A stretch of 43,856 nucleotides of DNA from contig CAZMVB010000033.1 of assembly GCA_964569795.1 (NCBI GenBank), positions 1 to 43,856 of the forward strand. The letters run 5' to 3'. Under the pieces are notes generated by a model, which was given only the letters and a program-made list of their open reading frames with translations, had not been told where the DNA came from and searched no databases. The DNA is from JAHJDS01 sp964569795 (lineage in GTDB: Bacteria; Desulfobacterota; Desulfarculia; Desulfarculales; JAHJDS01). Shown piece by piece: positions 22,800-29,859 of this stretch (its first letter is position 1; every line of letters begins with the position of its first letter). The translations under genes were made by a program, and so were the position numbers.

Positions 22800-23027
22800 T
22801 CAGTGTTGGTGGACCAACGCCCGGGACTGGCCCATGCGCCAGAGCACGTGGGCCTTCACCGCCGCGGTGATCTCGGGCTCGCTCAGGCGCTGGAAAAAGA
22901 CCATCCCCGGCCGGCCCAGGGTGTAGTGGCGGGAGACCCGCAGCACGGAATTCCCCACGGCCAGCAACTCGCCCTCGACCACCTTGCGCGGAGTCTGGCG
23001 GGGTAGAACCATGAGGCGCATCCGCAT
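22800..23027 (-). CDS. Small phage protein, unknown function
   Basis: 75 residues from ATG 23027, with an AAGGAGGG ribosome binding site. It is basic and has a strand-rich part (VVEGELLAVGNSVLRVSRHYTLG) followed by a helix. It lies between the shortened methylase gene and the small membrane protein gene. Confidence 0.65.
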   Translation of the reverse strand: MRMRLMVLPRQTPRKVVEGELLAVGNSVLRVSRHYTLGRPGMVFFQRLSEPEITAAVKAHVLWRMGQSRALVHQH

Positions 23028-23039
23028 CTCGTCCCTCCT

Positions 23040-23831
23040 TCAGGCCGCCTGGGCCTGCTCCCGGATTTCGTGCATCTTGATGATCAGCCAGTCCCGCATG
23101 TACCGGTCGTCGGTCAGGGTCAGGTTGATCCGGGCCATGGCCACGCAGATGGGGTCCAGGTCCTGGCCGAACAGGGCCAGGTGCCTGACCTCGTCCCGGC
23201 CCCAGCGGTCGGCCACCGCCGCCCTCACCGCCAGGAGCATGATCCCCGAGCCGCAGGCCGGGTCGCAGATCGACAACCGCCGCCCTTCCCGCCTCACGAA
23301 CTCGGACGGCGGCTCGTTGTCCGGGGCCATCATCCGGGCCATCATGTAGGCCACGTTCCAGGGAGTGAAGAACTGGCCCAGGGACTTGGCGCCGCTGTGG
23401 CCGAGTTCCATGTAAACCGAGCCCAGGACGTCGGCGTACTGCTCCCCCGCGACGTGCCATCCGATCAGGTGGCCGAAGATTGCCGAGACAAGGTCGAGGG
23501 CGGGGTTCCGGCCGCCGTCCAGGAAGGGCTTGATGGCCTCGAGATAGGGCCCCTCGCCGTCTTTTGGCGAACGCAGGGCGGCCAGGAACACCTTCAAGCT
23601 GTCGGGAAAGATCGTCCAGGACGGGGCCTGATCGTAGAGACGCCGGTACAGCTTGACCACCGCCTGGATCGTTTCGGGATACCCGGCCGGGTGAGCGGCT
23701 TGGAAACCAGTCAGGTTCAGAGCAGCCGCAACTTCCTCAACGGCCCGATCCCGATCAATGACCCGGCCCTGATCGAACACCACGTCCGGATCACTCAGGG
23801 GTAACTCCAATTGTGGCAGCCCCGCCGGCAT
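23040..23831 (-). CDS. N6-adenine DNA methylase-like protein, shortened
   Basis: 263 residues. The C-terminal half holds the entry motif of type I-like N6 methylases (GQFFTPWNVAYMMARMM) and motif I for SAM (ICDPACGSGIMLLAV), then ALFGQDLDPICVAMARINL. The protein ends shortly after this, without the catalytic NPPY/F of motif IV and without a target-recognition domain. Either it is a phage subfamily that acts with another protein, or it has lost methylation and only binds SAM or DNA. The ATG overlaps the XRE regulator's stop (TAATG). Confidence 0.82.
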   Translation of the reverse strand: MPAGLPQLELPLSDPDVVFDQGRVIDRDRAVEEVAAALNLTGFQAAHPAGYPETIQAVVKLYRRLYDQAPSWTIFPDSLKVFLAALRSPKDGEGPYLEAIKPFLDGGRNPALDLVSAIFGHLIGWHVAGEQYADVLGSVYMELGHSGAKSLGQFFTPWNVAYMMARMMAPDNEPPSEFVRREGRRLSICDPACGSGIMLLAVRAAVADRWGRDEVRHLALFGQDLDPICVAMARINLTLTDDRYMRDWLIIKMHEIREQAQAA

Positions 23832-24313
23832 TACGCCGCCTCGGCCTGCGGGTCACTCCCGGCCAAGATCGCCGTCAACGGAATCAGCTTGCGGGGGTCG
23901 CCTTCGGCGTAGATGCGGGCCAGCTGCCCGACCATGGCCTGGAGTCGCGGGTCAGAACCATCCGCCGAGACCGTGGCCAGCAGGGCCTTGACCTCGACCA
24001 TCTGCTGCTCGGCCTCGGCCAACCGCTGACGAAGGATCTCGGTCGTTGACGGACCGGGCAACTGGGACAGGTCCGGCGACCCCCCGTTGCCCTGGCCGGT
24101 CATGAGCCACTCGATGGTCACCCCGTACTTCTCGGCGATGAAGCGGATCAGCTTTCGGGACGGCTCCCGAATGTCGGCTTCGAGCTTGGCCAGGTAGCCG
24201 CGACTGACGTTGATGGTCGGGGCGAAGGCCTCCTGGGTCAGATTGGTCTGCCGTCGCAGTGATCGGATGCGTCCGCCGATGGTTCCCGCCGCCACGGGAG
24301 TCTGATTGTCCAT
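23831..24313 (-). CDS. XRE-family HTH regulator
   Basis: 160 residues. Residues 12-70 are an XRE/Cro-type helix-turn-helix (IGGRIRSLRRQTNLTQEAFAPTINVSRGYLAKLE), then a short Gly-rich link and a helical C-terminal domain with heptads (LRQRLAEAEQQMVEVKALL), probably for dimerisation. It lacks a LexA-type protease domain. It is the second XRE protein of the element and lies inside the early operon, so it may act as an antirepressor or a regulator of later genes. Confidence 0.88.
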   Translation of the reverse strand: MDNQTPVAAGTIGGRIRSLRRQTNLTQEAFAPTINVSRGYLAKLEADIREPSRKLIRFIAEKYGVTIEWLMTGQGNGGSPDLSQLPGPSTTEILRQRLAEAEQQMVEVKALLATVSADGSDPRLQAMVGQLARIYAEGDPRKLIPLTAILAGSDPQAEAA

Positions 24314-24335
24314 GTGTCCCTCCTTTGGCGCGGCA

Positions 24336-25184
24336 TTATGCCGGGCCGAAAATTTGCGCCTTGATCCCCTTGATCGTCGCCAGGTCCTGGGCGCGGCGAT
24401 CGGCCATGTGTTTCAGGGTCTCGTGGTCGAGAGCCAGTTGCTTTTCGAGGTTTTCCAACATACCCACCAGTCCGCCCGCCGCCGTGAGTCGCCTCTCGAT
24501 CACCGTATCCGCGCCTTTCGTCTGCGGTTCATCCGGCGCCCTTTTGGCCAGGCATGCCTCGCAGTAGATTCTTCCCGGGCCATCGGCCTCTGGAGACGCC
24601 ACCGTGTTGGTACAGCCCTTGGTCCGGCAAAACGGCATTCCTGACCCATCAGTGAGGGTCTGGTCCGCCAGGGCCGGTCCCGATTGTGATGGGGCCTGCT
24701 GAAGGGGGGTAACTGCGGCTGGTGGAGAAGTCGCCGGCGTCTTCCGTTTGGCCTTCCGGTTCTGCGCGCCCTTGTCGATAATTTTCTGGAAACACTCGGC
24801 GCAAAAATTCTTGGACGGACCGGCCTTGGCATCGGGATTCTTGACCGGCCGGCCGCATCCCTCGGTCCTGCAGACCCGGACCGCCTGGGTCGGACTTTCA
24901 GGGGCCGGAGTGGACTGCTCCGGAGCGGTCTGCTCCGGCGCGGACTGCTGTAATCCGGATTGCGTCATGGCCTCCTGTCCTCCTCCTGCAACGCCTGTCT
25001 TCTGTTTCCGCAGCCTTCTCCCCTCAACCAATCGCGGGCAGAGGCCGAGATCGTCCTTTTCGCCGAAGCAGTAGTCGCGAGTGAATGAATCTTTCGGCAT
25101 CCGATCGGCCCGGGCCGCGCAGGACTCTGGCGATCCTGGATTGATCGTCTTTGGGTCCCGGCATATAGGTGCGGCCTGATCCAT
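24336..25184 (-). CDS. Cys-rich phage protein with two zinc motifs
   Basis: 282 residues if started at ATG 25184. An ATG at 24968 has a much better ribosome binding site (GGAGGACAGGAGG) and would give 210 residues, so two products are possible. The N-terminal extension has four Cys (ICRDP, SCAAR, DYCFG, LCPRL). The main part has two related zinc fingers: CRTEGCGRPVK ... FCAECF and CRTKGCTNTVA ... YCEACL, joined by Pro/Ala-rich linkers with a PEQ repeat. The C-terminal end is a coiled-coil-like helix. The function is unknown. Confidence 0.7.
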   Translation of the reverse strand: MDQAAPICRDPKTINPGSPESCAARADRMPKDSFTRDYCFGEKDDLGLCPRLVEGRRLRKQKTGVAGGGQEAMTQSGLQQSAPEQTAPEQSTPAPESPTQAVRVCRTEGCGRPVKNPDAKAGPSKNFCAECFQKIIDKGAQNRKAKRKTPATSPPAAVTPLQQAPSQSGPALADQTLTDGSGMPFCRTKGCTNTVASPEADGPGRIYCEACLAKRAPDEPQTKGADTVIERRLTAAGGLVGMLENLEKQLALDHETLKHMADRRAQDLATIKGIKAQIFGPA

Positions 25185-25202
25185 CAGAGGTTGTGTCCTC
25201 TG
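25185..25202 (-). promoter_or_regulatory. Hairpin enclosing the ribosome binding site of the long start
   Basis: On the minus strand CAGAGG-ACACAA-CCTCTG forms a perfect 6-bp stem directly in front of the ATG at 25184, with the only Shine-Dalgarno-like GAGG in its 5' arm. If it forms, initiation at 25184 would be low and the start at 24968 favoured. Confidence 0.35.
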
Positions 25203-25221
25203 CGGGGTTGGACGACCGTCT

Positions 25222-25250
25222 CCCACCGTGAAGCCCGGCCGCCCGCCCGC
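25222..25250. repeat. 29-bp dispersed repeat, copy 1
   Basis: The 29 bp here match 42389-42417 with only two differences (both C/T), in the same orientation. The core starts CCCACCGTGAAGCCCGG. The neighbouring sequences are unrelated. This copy lies between two small minus-strand genes. Confidence 0.8.
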
Positions 25251-25403
25251 TCAGTTAGGGTTAGGGGTTTCATCCGGCCGCCAGCGGAACTGGGAGCCGG
25301 TTCTCTCCAAATACTGGTTGCGCAGATCGGCCTCCCTGGGGGTCATCTCCAGGTGGACCACTTCCGCGTCCCCGTTTTTCAGAACGAAAAGATCTTCACT
25401 CAT
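25251..25403 (-). CDS. 50-residue phage protein
   Basis: Short gene: ATG 25403 to TGA at 25251. It overlaps the end of the upstream gene by 8 bp and has GGGGAAG upstream. The product is hydrophilic (starts MSEDLFVLKNGDAEVV) and ends with Asn-Pro repeats. No family recognised, but coding is supported by the tight packing and codon use. Confidence 0.6.
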   Translation of the reverse strand: MSEDLFVLKNGDAEVVHLEMTPREADLRNQYLERTGSQFRWRPDETPNPN

Positions 25404-25653
25404 GCCTGGCTTCCCCGGGCCCCGACGTGTCGGATGGTGTGCTCATCTGTCCCGCCAAACGCTGGGCCTCACGCTCGGCCTTGAAATAGCCCGGGAAGGG
25501 TCCCGCCAAAAGGGCCGCCGGCTGGTAGGCCTCGAGGTCCACGTCGTCGTCCGGTTCCGCTTTGAAGCAGCTGAATTGCCCCGAACCGTCCGGCCAGACC
25601 CCGACCGTGGGCCAGCCCTCGTCCCGCCTGAAATAAACCGTCTCTGCCGACAC
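25396..25653 (-). CDS. Small phage protein, unknown function
   Basis: 85 residues from GTG 25653 (GAGGT seven bases upstream; GTG 25662 is an alternative). The N-terminal half is strand-rich (SAETVYFRRDEGWPTVGVWPDG), the C-terminal half helical (GYFKAEREAQRLAGQM). The open frame continues upstream to 25803 but that part overlaps the CII-like gene in another phase and is not coding. Confidence 0.62.
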   Translation of the reverse strand: MSAETVYFRRDEGWPTVGVWPDGSGQFSCFKAEPDDDVDLEAYQPAALLAGPFPGYFKAEREAQRLAGQMSTPSDTSGPGEARHE

Positions 25654-25663
25654 CCTCCGCACC

Positions 25664-26107
25664 TCAGTCCACCTTTCCCCGGATCGCCTCGCGCTTGGCC
25701 GACAGGGCGTCGATCGCCTCATCGATCTCCTTGATCCGCTCCTCGTCCGAGGCCTCGGGATTGTTGATCGCTGCGATGGCCTCGGCGCTCTCCTTGGTCG
25801 CAAGCCGGCCGGCCACCTGGCGGTCTAGTGGCACTTCGTAGTCGTCCCGAGCGATCCGGTTCAGGGTGTGAAGCGCAGACCAGTTCCCGAAGGCGGCCAT
25901 GAACGGGAAGAAGAGCTGGGCCTTGAAGGGCCGCTCGGCGTCGTTGGCATCGGGCCGGTCGGTCAGGGCCAGGAGGTATTTGTGGGAGACGTTCAGGCCG
26001 AAGTCCTCGCGGAGTCGCCGGGCCCCTTCCTTGGCCGAAACCTGGCCGCTTCGGGCCGTGCGGAAGATCACCTCGGCCATGTCCGGATGCATCCGCTTCA
26101 TGCACAC
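25664..26107 (-). CDS. CII-like phage regulatory protein
   Basis: 147 residues from GTG 26107 (ATG 26101 possible). The N-terminal half (MAEVIFRTARSGQVSAKEGARRL, then KYLLALTDRPDANDAERPF) and the segment FGNWSALHTLNRIAR resemble the CP76/CII phage regulator family. The C-terminus is a charged helix (EERIKEIDEAIDALSAKREAI) suited to oligomerisation. It is the second gene after the early promoter, where phages place CII. DNA binding is inferred. Confidence 0.6.
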   Translation of the reverse strand: MCMKRMHPDMAEVIFRTARSGQVSAKEGARRLREDFGLNVSHKYLLALTDRPDANDAERPFKAQLFFPFMAAFGNWSALHTLNRIARDDYEVPLDRQVAGRLATKESAEAIAAINNPEASDEERIKEIDEAIDALSAKREAIRGKVD

Positions 26108-26186
26108 GGCGGAAACCCCCCTGCCACTTCTGCTGAAATGGCGGTCAGTGGGTCATTAGCCTGGAGGTATGAACGGAGAGAGGGCA

Positions 26187-26468
26187 TCAGGCGGCTTGGT
26201 TCTGCTCGGCCGCGGCCTGGCGGATCTCGTCCCAGGTCAGGCCGAGCTCCAGGGCCATCCGGTCCCGGACCCGGTGCTTGGGACGGCCGCCGACCAGGAT
26301 GTCGCTGATGATCGACCGGTGCGTGCCCCATTGGCGGGCCATGTCGGCCAGGGTCTTGCCTTCGGGCCTTTCGTCCGAGACATCCCGCTTGAGGATGGCT
26401 TTGATCCCCTCCTGGATGCCCAGGGTGCGGATCAAATTGAGTTTTTCGCTTTTCGTCAACGCGTTCAC
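26187..26468 (-). CDS. Cro-like HTH regulator
   Basis: 93 residues from GTG 26468 (GGGAG eight bases upstream). The centre is a helix-turn-helix (TLADMARQWGTHRSIISDILVGG) followed by a helix. It is the first gene of the leftward early operon and is divergent from the repressor, the position of Cro. Probably binds the operators at 26505-26560. Confidence 0.8.
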   Translation of the reverse strand: MNALTKSEKLNLIRTLGIQEGIKAILKRDVSDERPEGKTLADMARQWGTHRSIISDILVGGRPKHRVRDRMALELGLTWDEIRQAAAEQNQAA

Positions 26469-26504
26469 GTGGTATTCTCCCTTTCATCAAGGTCGCCATT
26501 ACTG

Positions 26505-26560
26505 TGTTGATCAACTTATATACGGACTCTAAATATAATGTCAAGAAAAAAATTAGAGTC
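26505..26560 (-). promoter_or_regulatory. Early promoter and operators between cro-like gene and repressor
   Basis: On the minus strand TTGACA (26544-26539) and TATATA (26522-26517) are 16 bp apart: a near-consensus promoter for the early operon. Its -35 overlaps the ATG of the plus-strand repressor (26538). GTTGATCAAC at 26505-26514 is a perfect 10-bp palindrome, and GACTCTAA (26526-26533) pairs with TTAGAGTC (26553-26560), so half-sites flank the promoter. Repressor binding there would block both early transcription and its own gene. Confidence 0.72.
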
Positions 26561-27203
26561 TAAAGATTTTTCCGGAGACTCCCTCGGAGGGCGAATCGGT
26601 CTTGTTCGTACCGAGCACGGACAGACTCAGGAGGAATTTGCAATTAATTTAGGTATATCACCCAGTACAGTTAATACGTGGGAAAAGAACCGGCACACCC
26701 CGAACCGATCAGCAGTTCAATTAATATCTGAAAAATATTGTGTCTCTAAGGAATGGCTGCTAACGGGAAAAGGCCCGAGGGAGCTGTCTGATGCCTCGAT
26801 ACTACAGACTATGTCTCCCGAAATATTGGCGCTTGCCTTTGAGATCAGCCGTCTCACCCCAGAGCAGCGCCAGACCGTGTCCGAGGTCGTTCAGCAGTTT
26901 TTAAAGGTGGCCCAGACAGCCCCTGGGGTGACACCCAAGCCTGAACCAGCGCCCCCGCCGGCTTCCACCTATACCCTCCGCTCAGGCAACGTAATCGACC
27001 TGGATGGGTACCGGCGGAAATTCGCGCCGGACGTACAGGCAGAACTCACTGACGAAGAGGTCGCCCAGCTGGCCCAGTTCGAGGAAACGGTGGTCCAGAA
27101 GGGCGTGATGTTTCATGGTTTCGAGCTCGAAGAAATGTTCACCTTCAGCGCATCCAGGCTGCGCGAGCTGATCAAGGATGGCCAGTCGGTCGGATTGTGT
27201 TAG
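26538..27203 (+). CDS. Prophage repressor, CI-like XRE protein
   Basis: 221 residues. Residues 15-75 form an XRE helix-turn-helix (IGLVRTEHGQTQEEFAINLGISPSTVNTWEKNR). A Pro-rich linker (about 130-145) leads to a C-terminal part without the Ser/Lys pair of LexA-type autoproteases; it is therefore not self-cleaving. The ATG at 26538 has no ribosome binding site, so the message may be leaderless or nearly so, as with lambda cI. Next gene: an ImmA-like metalloprotease, which would be the route for induction. Confidence 0.87.
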   Translation: MSRKKLESKDFSGDSLGGRIGLVRTEHGQTQEEFAINLGISPSTVNTWEKNRHTPNRSAVQLISEKYCVSKEWLLTGKGPRELSDASILQTMSPEILALAFEISRLTPEQRQTVSEVVQQFLKVAQTAPGVTPKPEPAPPPASTYTLRSGNVIDLDGYRRKFAPDVQAELTDEEVAQLAQFEETVVQKGVMFHGFELEEMFTFSASRLRELIKDGQSVGLC

Positions 27204-27243
27204 AATTTAATTAATAATTAATTCTTGACAACTTATTCCCTGC
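27204..27243 (+). promoter_or_regulatory. AT-rich promoter in front of the immA-like gene
   Basis: Right after the repressor stop comes an AT-only palindromic block (TTAATTAATAATTAATT) suited to an UP element, then a perfect TTGACA (27225-27230). Candidate -10 boxes are TATATT (15-bp spacing) or TATTTT (17-bp). The immA-like gene may thus be expressed apart from the repressor. Confidence 0.5.
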
Positions 27244-27302
27244 CGTATATTTTAGCCAACTATTGCGGCCATGTTATTTCCTATTGCCTCGATGCGTCTT
27301 TA

Positions 27303-27815
27303 GTGAGCCCCGTGTGTGTGGTAAATAGCCGCCTCAAAAATATTCCTGGGTTCAACAGGCGGCCACTGGACCTGAAAGACCTGGAGGCGGTGATCCATCG
27401 GGAAAATGGCCAGGTGGTGATCATACCATCCACAATCGACGGCATGACCGTCCCGGCCGCCAAAGGGCAGGGCAGAACGATCATAGTCAATTCCCGCCTG
27501 AAGAATGGCCACCAATGTTTCATCGGGTGGCACGAGTACTTTCACGGGTACGATGGGGATGACTTTCGTTTGCTGGGCGCCTACTATCTCAACCCCGCGG
27601 AGTTCCGGGCCTCCATGTACGCGGCCATCGCCGTCATGCCGACGCCGAGGTTGATGGAGATAGGCGTCGAGGTTGGCCGCCTGGACCCAAATTTGTTACG
27701 CGGTCATTTCGAAATACCGCTCCACTTGGCCAGGTTTAGGCTGAAGGTGCTGGAGCAACATCATACCGAGTCCTTTTGGTGGGGGGGCAGACATGGGTTT
27801 GAATCAGTGTCCTGA
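27303..27815 (+). CDS. ImmA/IrrE-like metallopeptidase
   Basis: 170 residues from GTG 27303; the frame is open from TTG 27225, but that TTG is the -35 box of a likely promoter. Neither start has a clear ribosome binding site. The zinc motif is HExxH in GWHEYFHGY, with a downstream Glu (NPAEFRASMYAA), as in ImmA/IrrE proteins. It follows the repressor, the standard order in which ImmA cleaves the repressor to induce the element. The C-terminus overlaps the next gene by 23 bp. Confidence 0.78.
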   Translation: MSPVCVVNSRLKNIPGFNRRPLDLKDLEAVIHRENGQVVIIPSTIDGMTVPAAKGQGRTIIVNSRLKNGHQCFIGWHEYFHGYDGDDFRLLGAYYLNPAEFRASMYAAIAVMPTPRLMEIGVEVGRLDPNLLRGHFEIPLHLARFRLKVLEQHHTESFWWGGRHGFESVS

Positions 27816-29058
27816 GTGCGGTGGCAAAGTGTCTTCGGCGGCGGCGGCCTGTCCCCACTGTGGCCACCCGGTCGAAAGCCCAGCAGCCGCCCCGGAGCCG
27901 GGTGGAGGCAAAACAAAGCGCGCGCGCAAGAAAAGGCGTTGGCTATACATCGGTGTCGGGGTGTTGATCCTTTTTGTCTTAGCGGGAGTAATCGGCAATG
28001 TGCAGGACAATAAGGATCGACCCAAGAAGAAGCCGAAATCCATCCCGTCAACCGCTGGCCAACATGCGACGGTGCCGGCTAAGACTCCTGCCTCGAGCCG
28101 AGTAGTAAAAAGGGCTGCGCCGGCCAAGACACCGGGGTCGAGTCGAGTAGCCAAGAAGGCAGCGCCGGTCGTGGTGATCGTCGAGATCCCCGGGGAAAAA
28201 AGGCAGGTCGTCGTAAGTGCCGAATCGGGCAGCCCGGCCACGGTCAAGACGCTCCCTTTCGTCACCCGTCAGGGATTCAAGGCGGCCGATATGCTGGCGT
28301 CCCTGAAAAAAGCCGGCCTGAGCCCCAAGTTGAAAAAGATTTGGTCGAACCGGAAGGCCATCAGATACAGCCTCGGCCGCCACTACATCGCTTTTTACCG
28401 CACCTCGCTGTGGGACATCATGATCGGGTTGTATCTGCATCCGAGCGAAAGGCCCGACAAGGGCACGCCGGCTCTCATCCTAGCGACCGTCGAGCAGTTT
28501 GTCACTGGCAAGCCGGCTAGGCTGGCCTGGTACGGAGCACGGATGAAGAAGTCGCGAGCGTTCATCCGGATCGTTCGTAACGGCAAGACCAAAATATGGG
28601 CCAAGGCGGACCTGGGCAGTGGTCCCGGTGGAGGAACGATCTTCAAGGTATGGTACTCCGACGCTTCGCCCGGTGACCATGACGGCCCGGAAGGCGGCCC
28701 CATCAAACGGATCAAATCAACTCCCGCCCAAAGGCGAGCCCTCAGAGAAGTGGGTGCCCTTTACCGCGATCTGGTCCGACAGTACAAGGCTAATCTGAGC
28801 CGGCGTGACGGGTCGCCTCGGTTCGTCCTTTACTGCCACAAAGTCTGGAACCCGCGGATCAAGGCTTTGGATACCAGGATGATGAAGCTTTTTCCCCCGA
28901 TCGAATCTGAGGCCAGGGCCCTCGCCGGCGATCTATTCCTGCTGCGCTTGCCAATGATGTCCTACATCCGCTCCCGCAACTCGGCCGACAATCCGGAGCA
29001 GAAGCGGAAACGTTGGCACTTGGGGTATTCTGATGCCGTAAAGAGGTTCGGTCGGTAA
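27793..29058 (+). CDS. Zinc-ribbon membrane protein, unknown function
   Basis: 421 residues from ATG 27793 with GGGGGGC five bases upstream. Residues 6-26 are a zinc ribbon (CPECGG ... CPHCGH). A basic stretch (KTKRARKKRR) precedes one transmembrane helix (about 51-68, LYIGVGVLILFVLAGVIG). Then comes a tandem pair of ~15-residue repeats (PAKTPASSRVVKRAA, PAKTPGSSRVAKKAA) and a ~280-residue domain that I do not recognise, probably outside the membrane. It may be a lysogenic-conversion or exclusion protein, being expressed with the lysogeny genes. Confidence 0.75.
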   Translation: MGLNQCPECGGKVSSAAAACPHCGHPVESPAAAPEPGGGKTKRARKKRRWLYIGVGVLILFVLAGVIGNVQDNKDRPKKKPKSIPSTAGQHATVPAKTPASSRVVKRAAPAKTPGSSRVAKKAAPVVVIVEIPGEKRQVVVSAESGSPATVKTLPFVTRQGFKAADMLASLKKAGLSPKLKKIWSNRKAIRYSLGRHYIAFYRTSLWDIMIGLYLHPSERPDKGTPALILATVEQFVTGKPARLAWYGARMKKSRAFIRIVRNGKTKIWAKADLGSGPGGGTIFKVWYSDASPGDHDGPEGGPIKRIKSTPAQRRALREVGALYRDLVRQYKANLSRRDGSPRFVLYCHKVWNPRIKALDTRMMKLFPPIESEARALAGDLFLLRLPMMSYIRSRNSADNPEQKRKRWHLGYSDAVKRFGR

Positions 29059-29177
29059 GGCGAGTGTCTATTTCTTGCTAGTTCGAGTTGCCTATACCAT
29101 TTAAGAGTGCGAGGCTATGTCCGATTCGAGGTAATATAGTGAATATTGAGAGGCCCGAAAACAATTCAACTCTCTAA

Positions 29178-29768
29178 CTAGAGGCGTTTGTTAATCTCCT
29201 CCCGAATCTGAGACAATTTCTGGTCAGTTGCCTCGAGTACTAAGTCATCCACATTAAAATAAACGACATCGCTTTTTGAATTGTTAAGGAAGTATTCCTT
29301 GTTGCGCTCGTTATAATTGTCAAAGTAGTGTGGGTCATGGTCCATTTCGTATGGCCGACCACGTTGAAAGATCCTCCGTCTCCAGACCTTAGGCGATATG
29401 TCAATGTAAATTACAATATTCGGAAAGCCAATCATCCGGATAACGTATTCATACGCACTTTCAAACAAACGTAGTTCCTCGCCTTGTAGATTCATTCTTG
29501 CGAACACAAGATCCTTTTCAATTGAAAAATCCAAAAAAAGAAGTCCGCTATTAGTGCCTTTCAAACCTTGCCTAATCTGATAATAATGGATCAAAACGAA
29601 AGCAAGTTCAGTTTCGAAGTCACAATCACGTTTGTCATAAAAACGGTGAAGAAATGGATTAGCCTCAAAGTCTTCTAAGACCCTTCCGCCATTAAATTCC
29701 CTTGAAAAAAAATTGGTCAGGGAGGTTTTTCCTGCGCCGATTGATCCCTCGAAACTAATAACAGTCAC
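29178..29768 (-). CDS. Deoxynucleoside kinase
   Basis: 196 residues from GTG 29768 (GGAG seven bases upstream). P-loop GSIGAGKTSL at residues 8-17; FLDFSIEKDLVFARMN stands where dNKs have the (E/D)RS-x3-D-x-x-FA motif, with Phe in place of the Arg; the LID arginines are in RRIFQRGRPYE. Length fits the bacterial dNK family (dAK/dGK/dCK type). It would phosphorylate a deoxynucleoside to the 5'-monophosphate. It is the last gene of the four-gene cassette 35075-29178 and has an AT-rich base composition unlike the phage genes. Confidence 0.9.
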   Translation of the reverse strand: MTVISFEGSIGAGKTSLTNFFSREFNGGRVLEDFEANPFLHRFYDKRDCDFETELAFVLIHYYQIRQGLKGTNSGLLFLDFSIEKDLVFARMNLQGEELRLFESAYEYVIRMIGFPNIVIYIDISPKVWRRRIFQRGRPYEMDHDPHYFDNYNERNKEYFLNNSKSDVVYFNVDDLVLEATDQKLSQIREEINKRL

Positions 29769-29859
29769 GATTATACTCCGTTAGGTCATGTGTTTTGTCA
29801 ACTTGCCTGCAGTAGTGGTAGCTATCATCATCCTGACCTAGATTTGTCATTTGCCTTTC

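Noticed and set aside
22663..23460. 265-codon minus-strand frame across 22.7-23.5 kb
   Set aside because: Most of it lies out of phase over the methylase and the 75-residue protein; only its last 39 codons, a membrane peptide with its own start, are supported.
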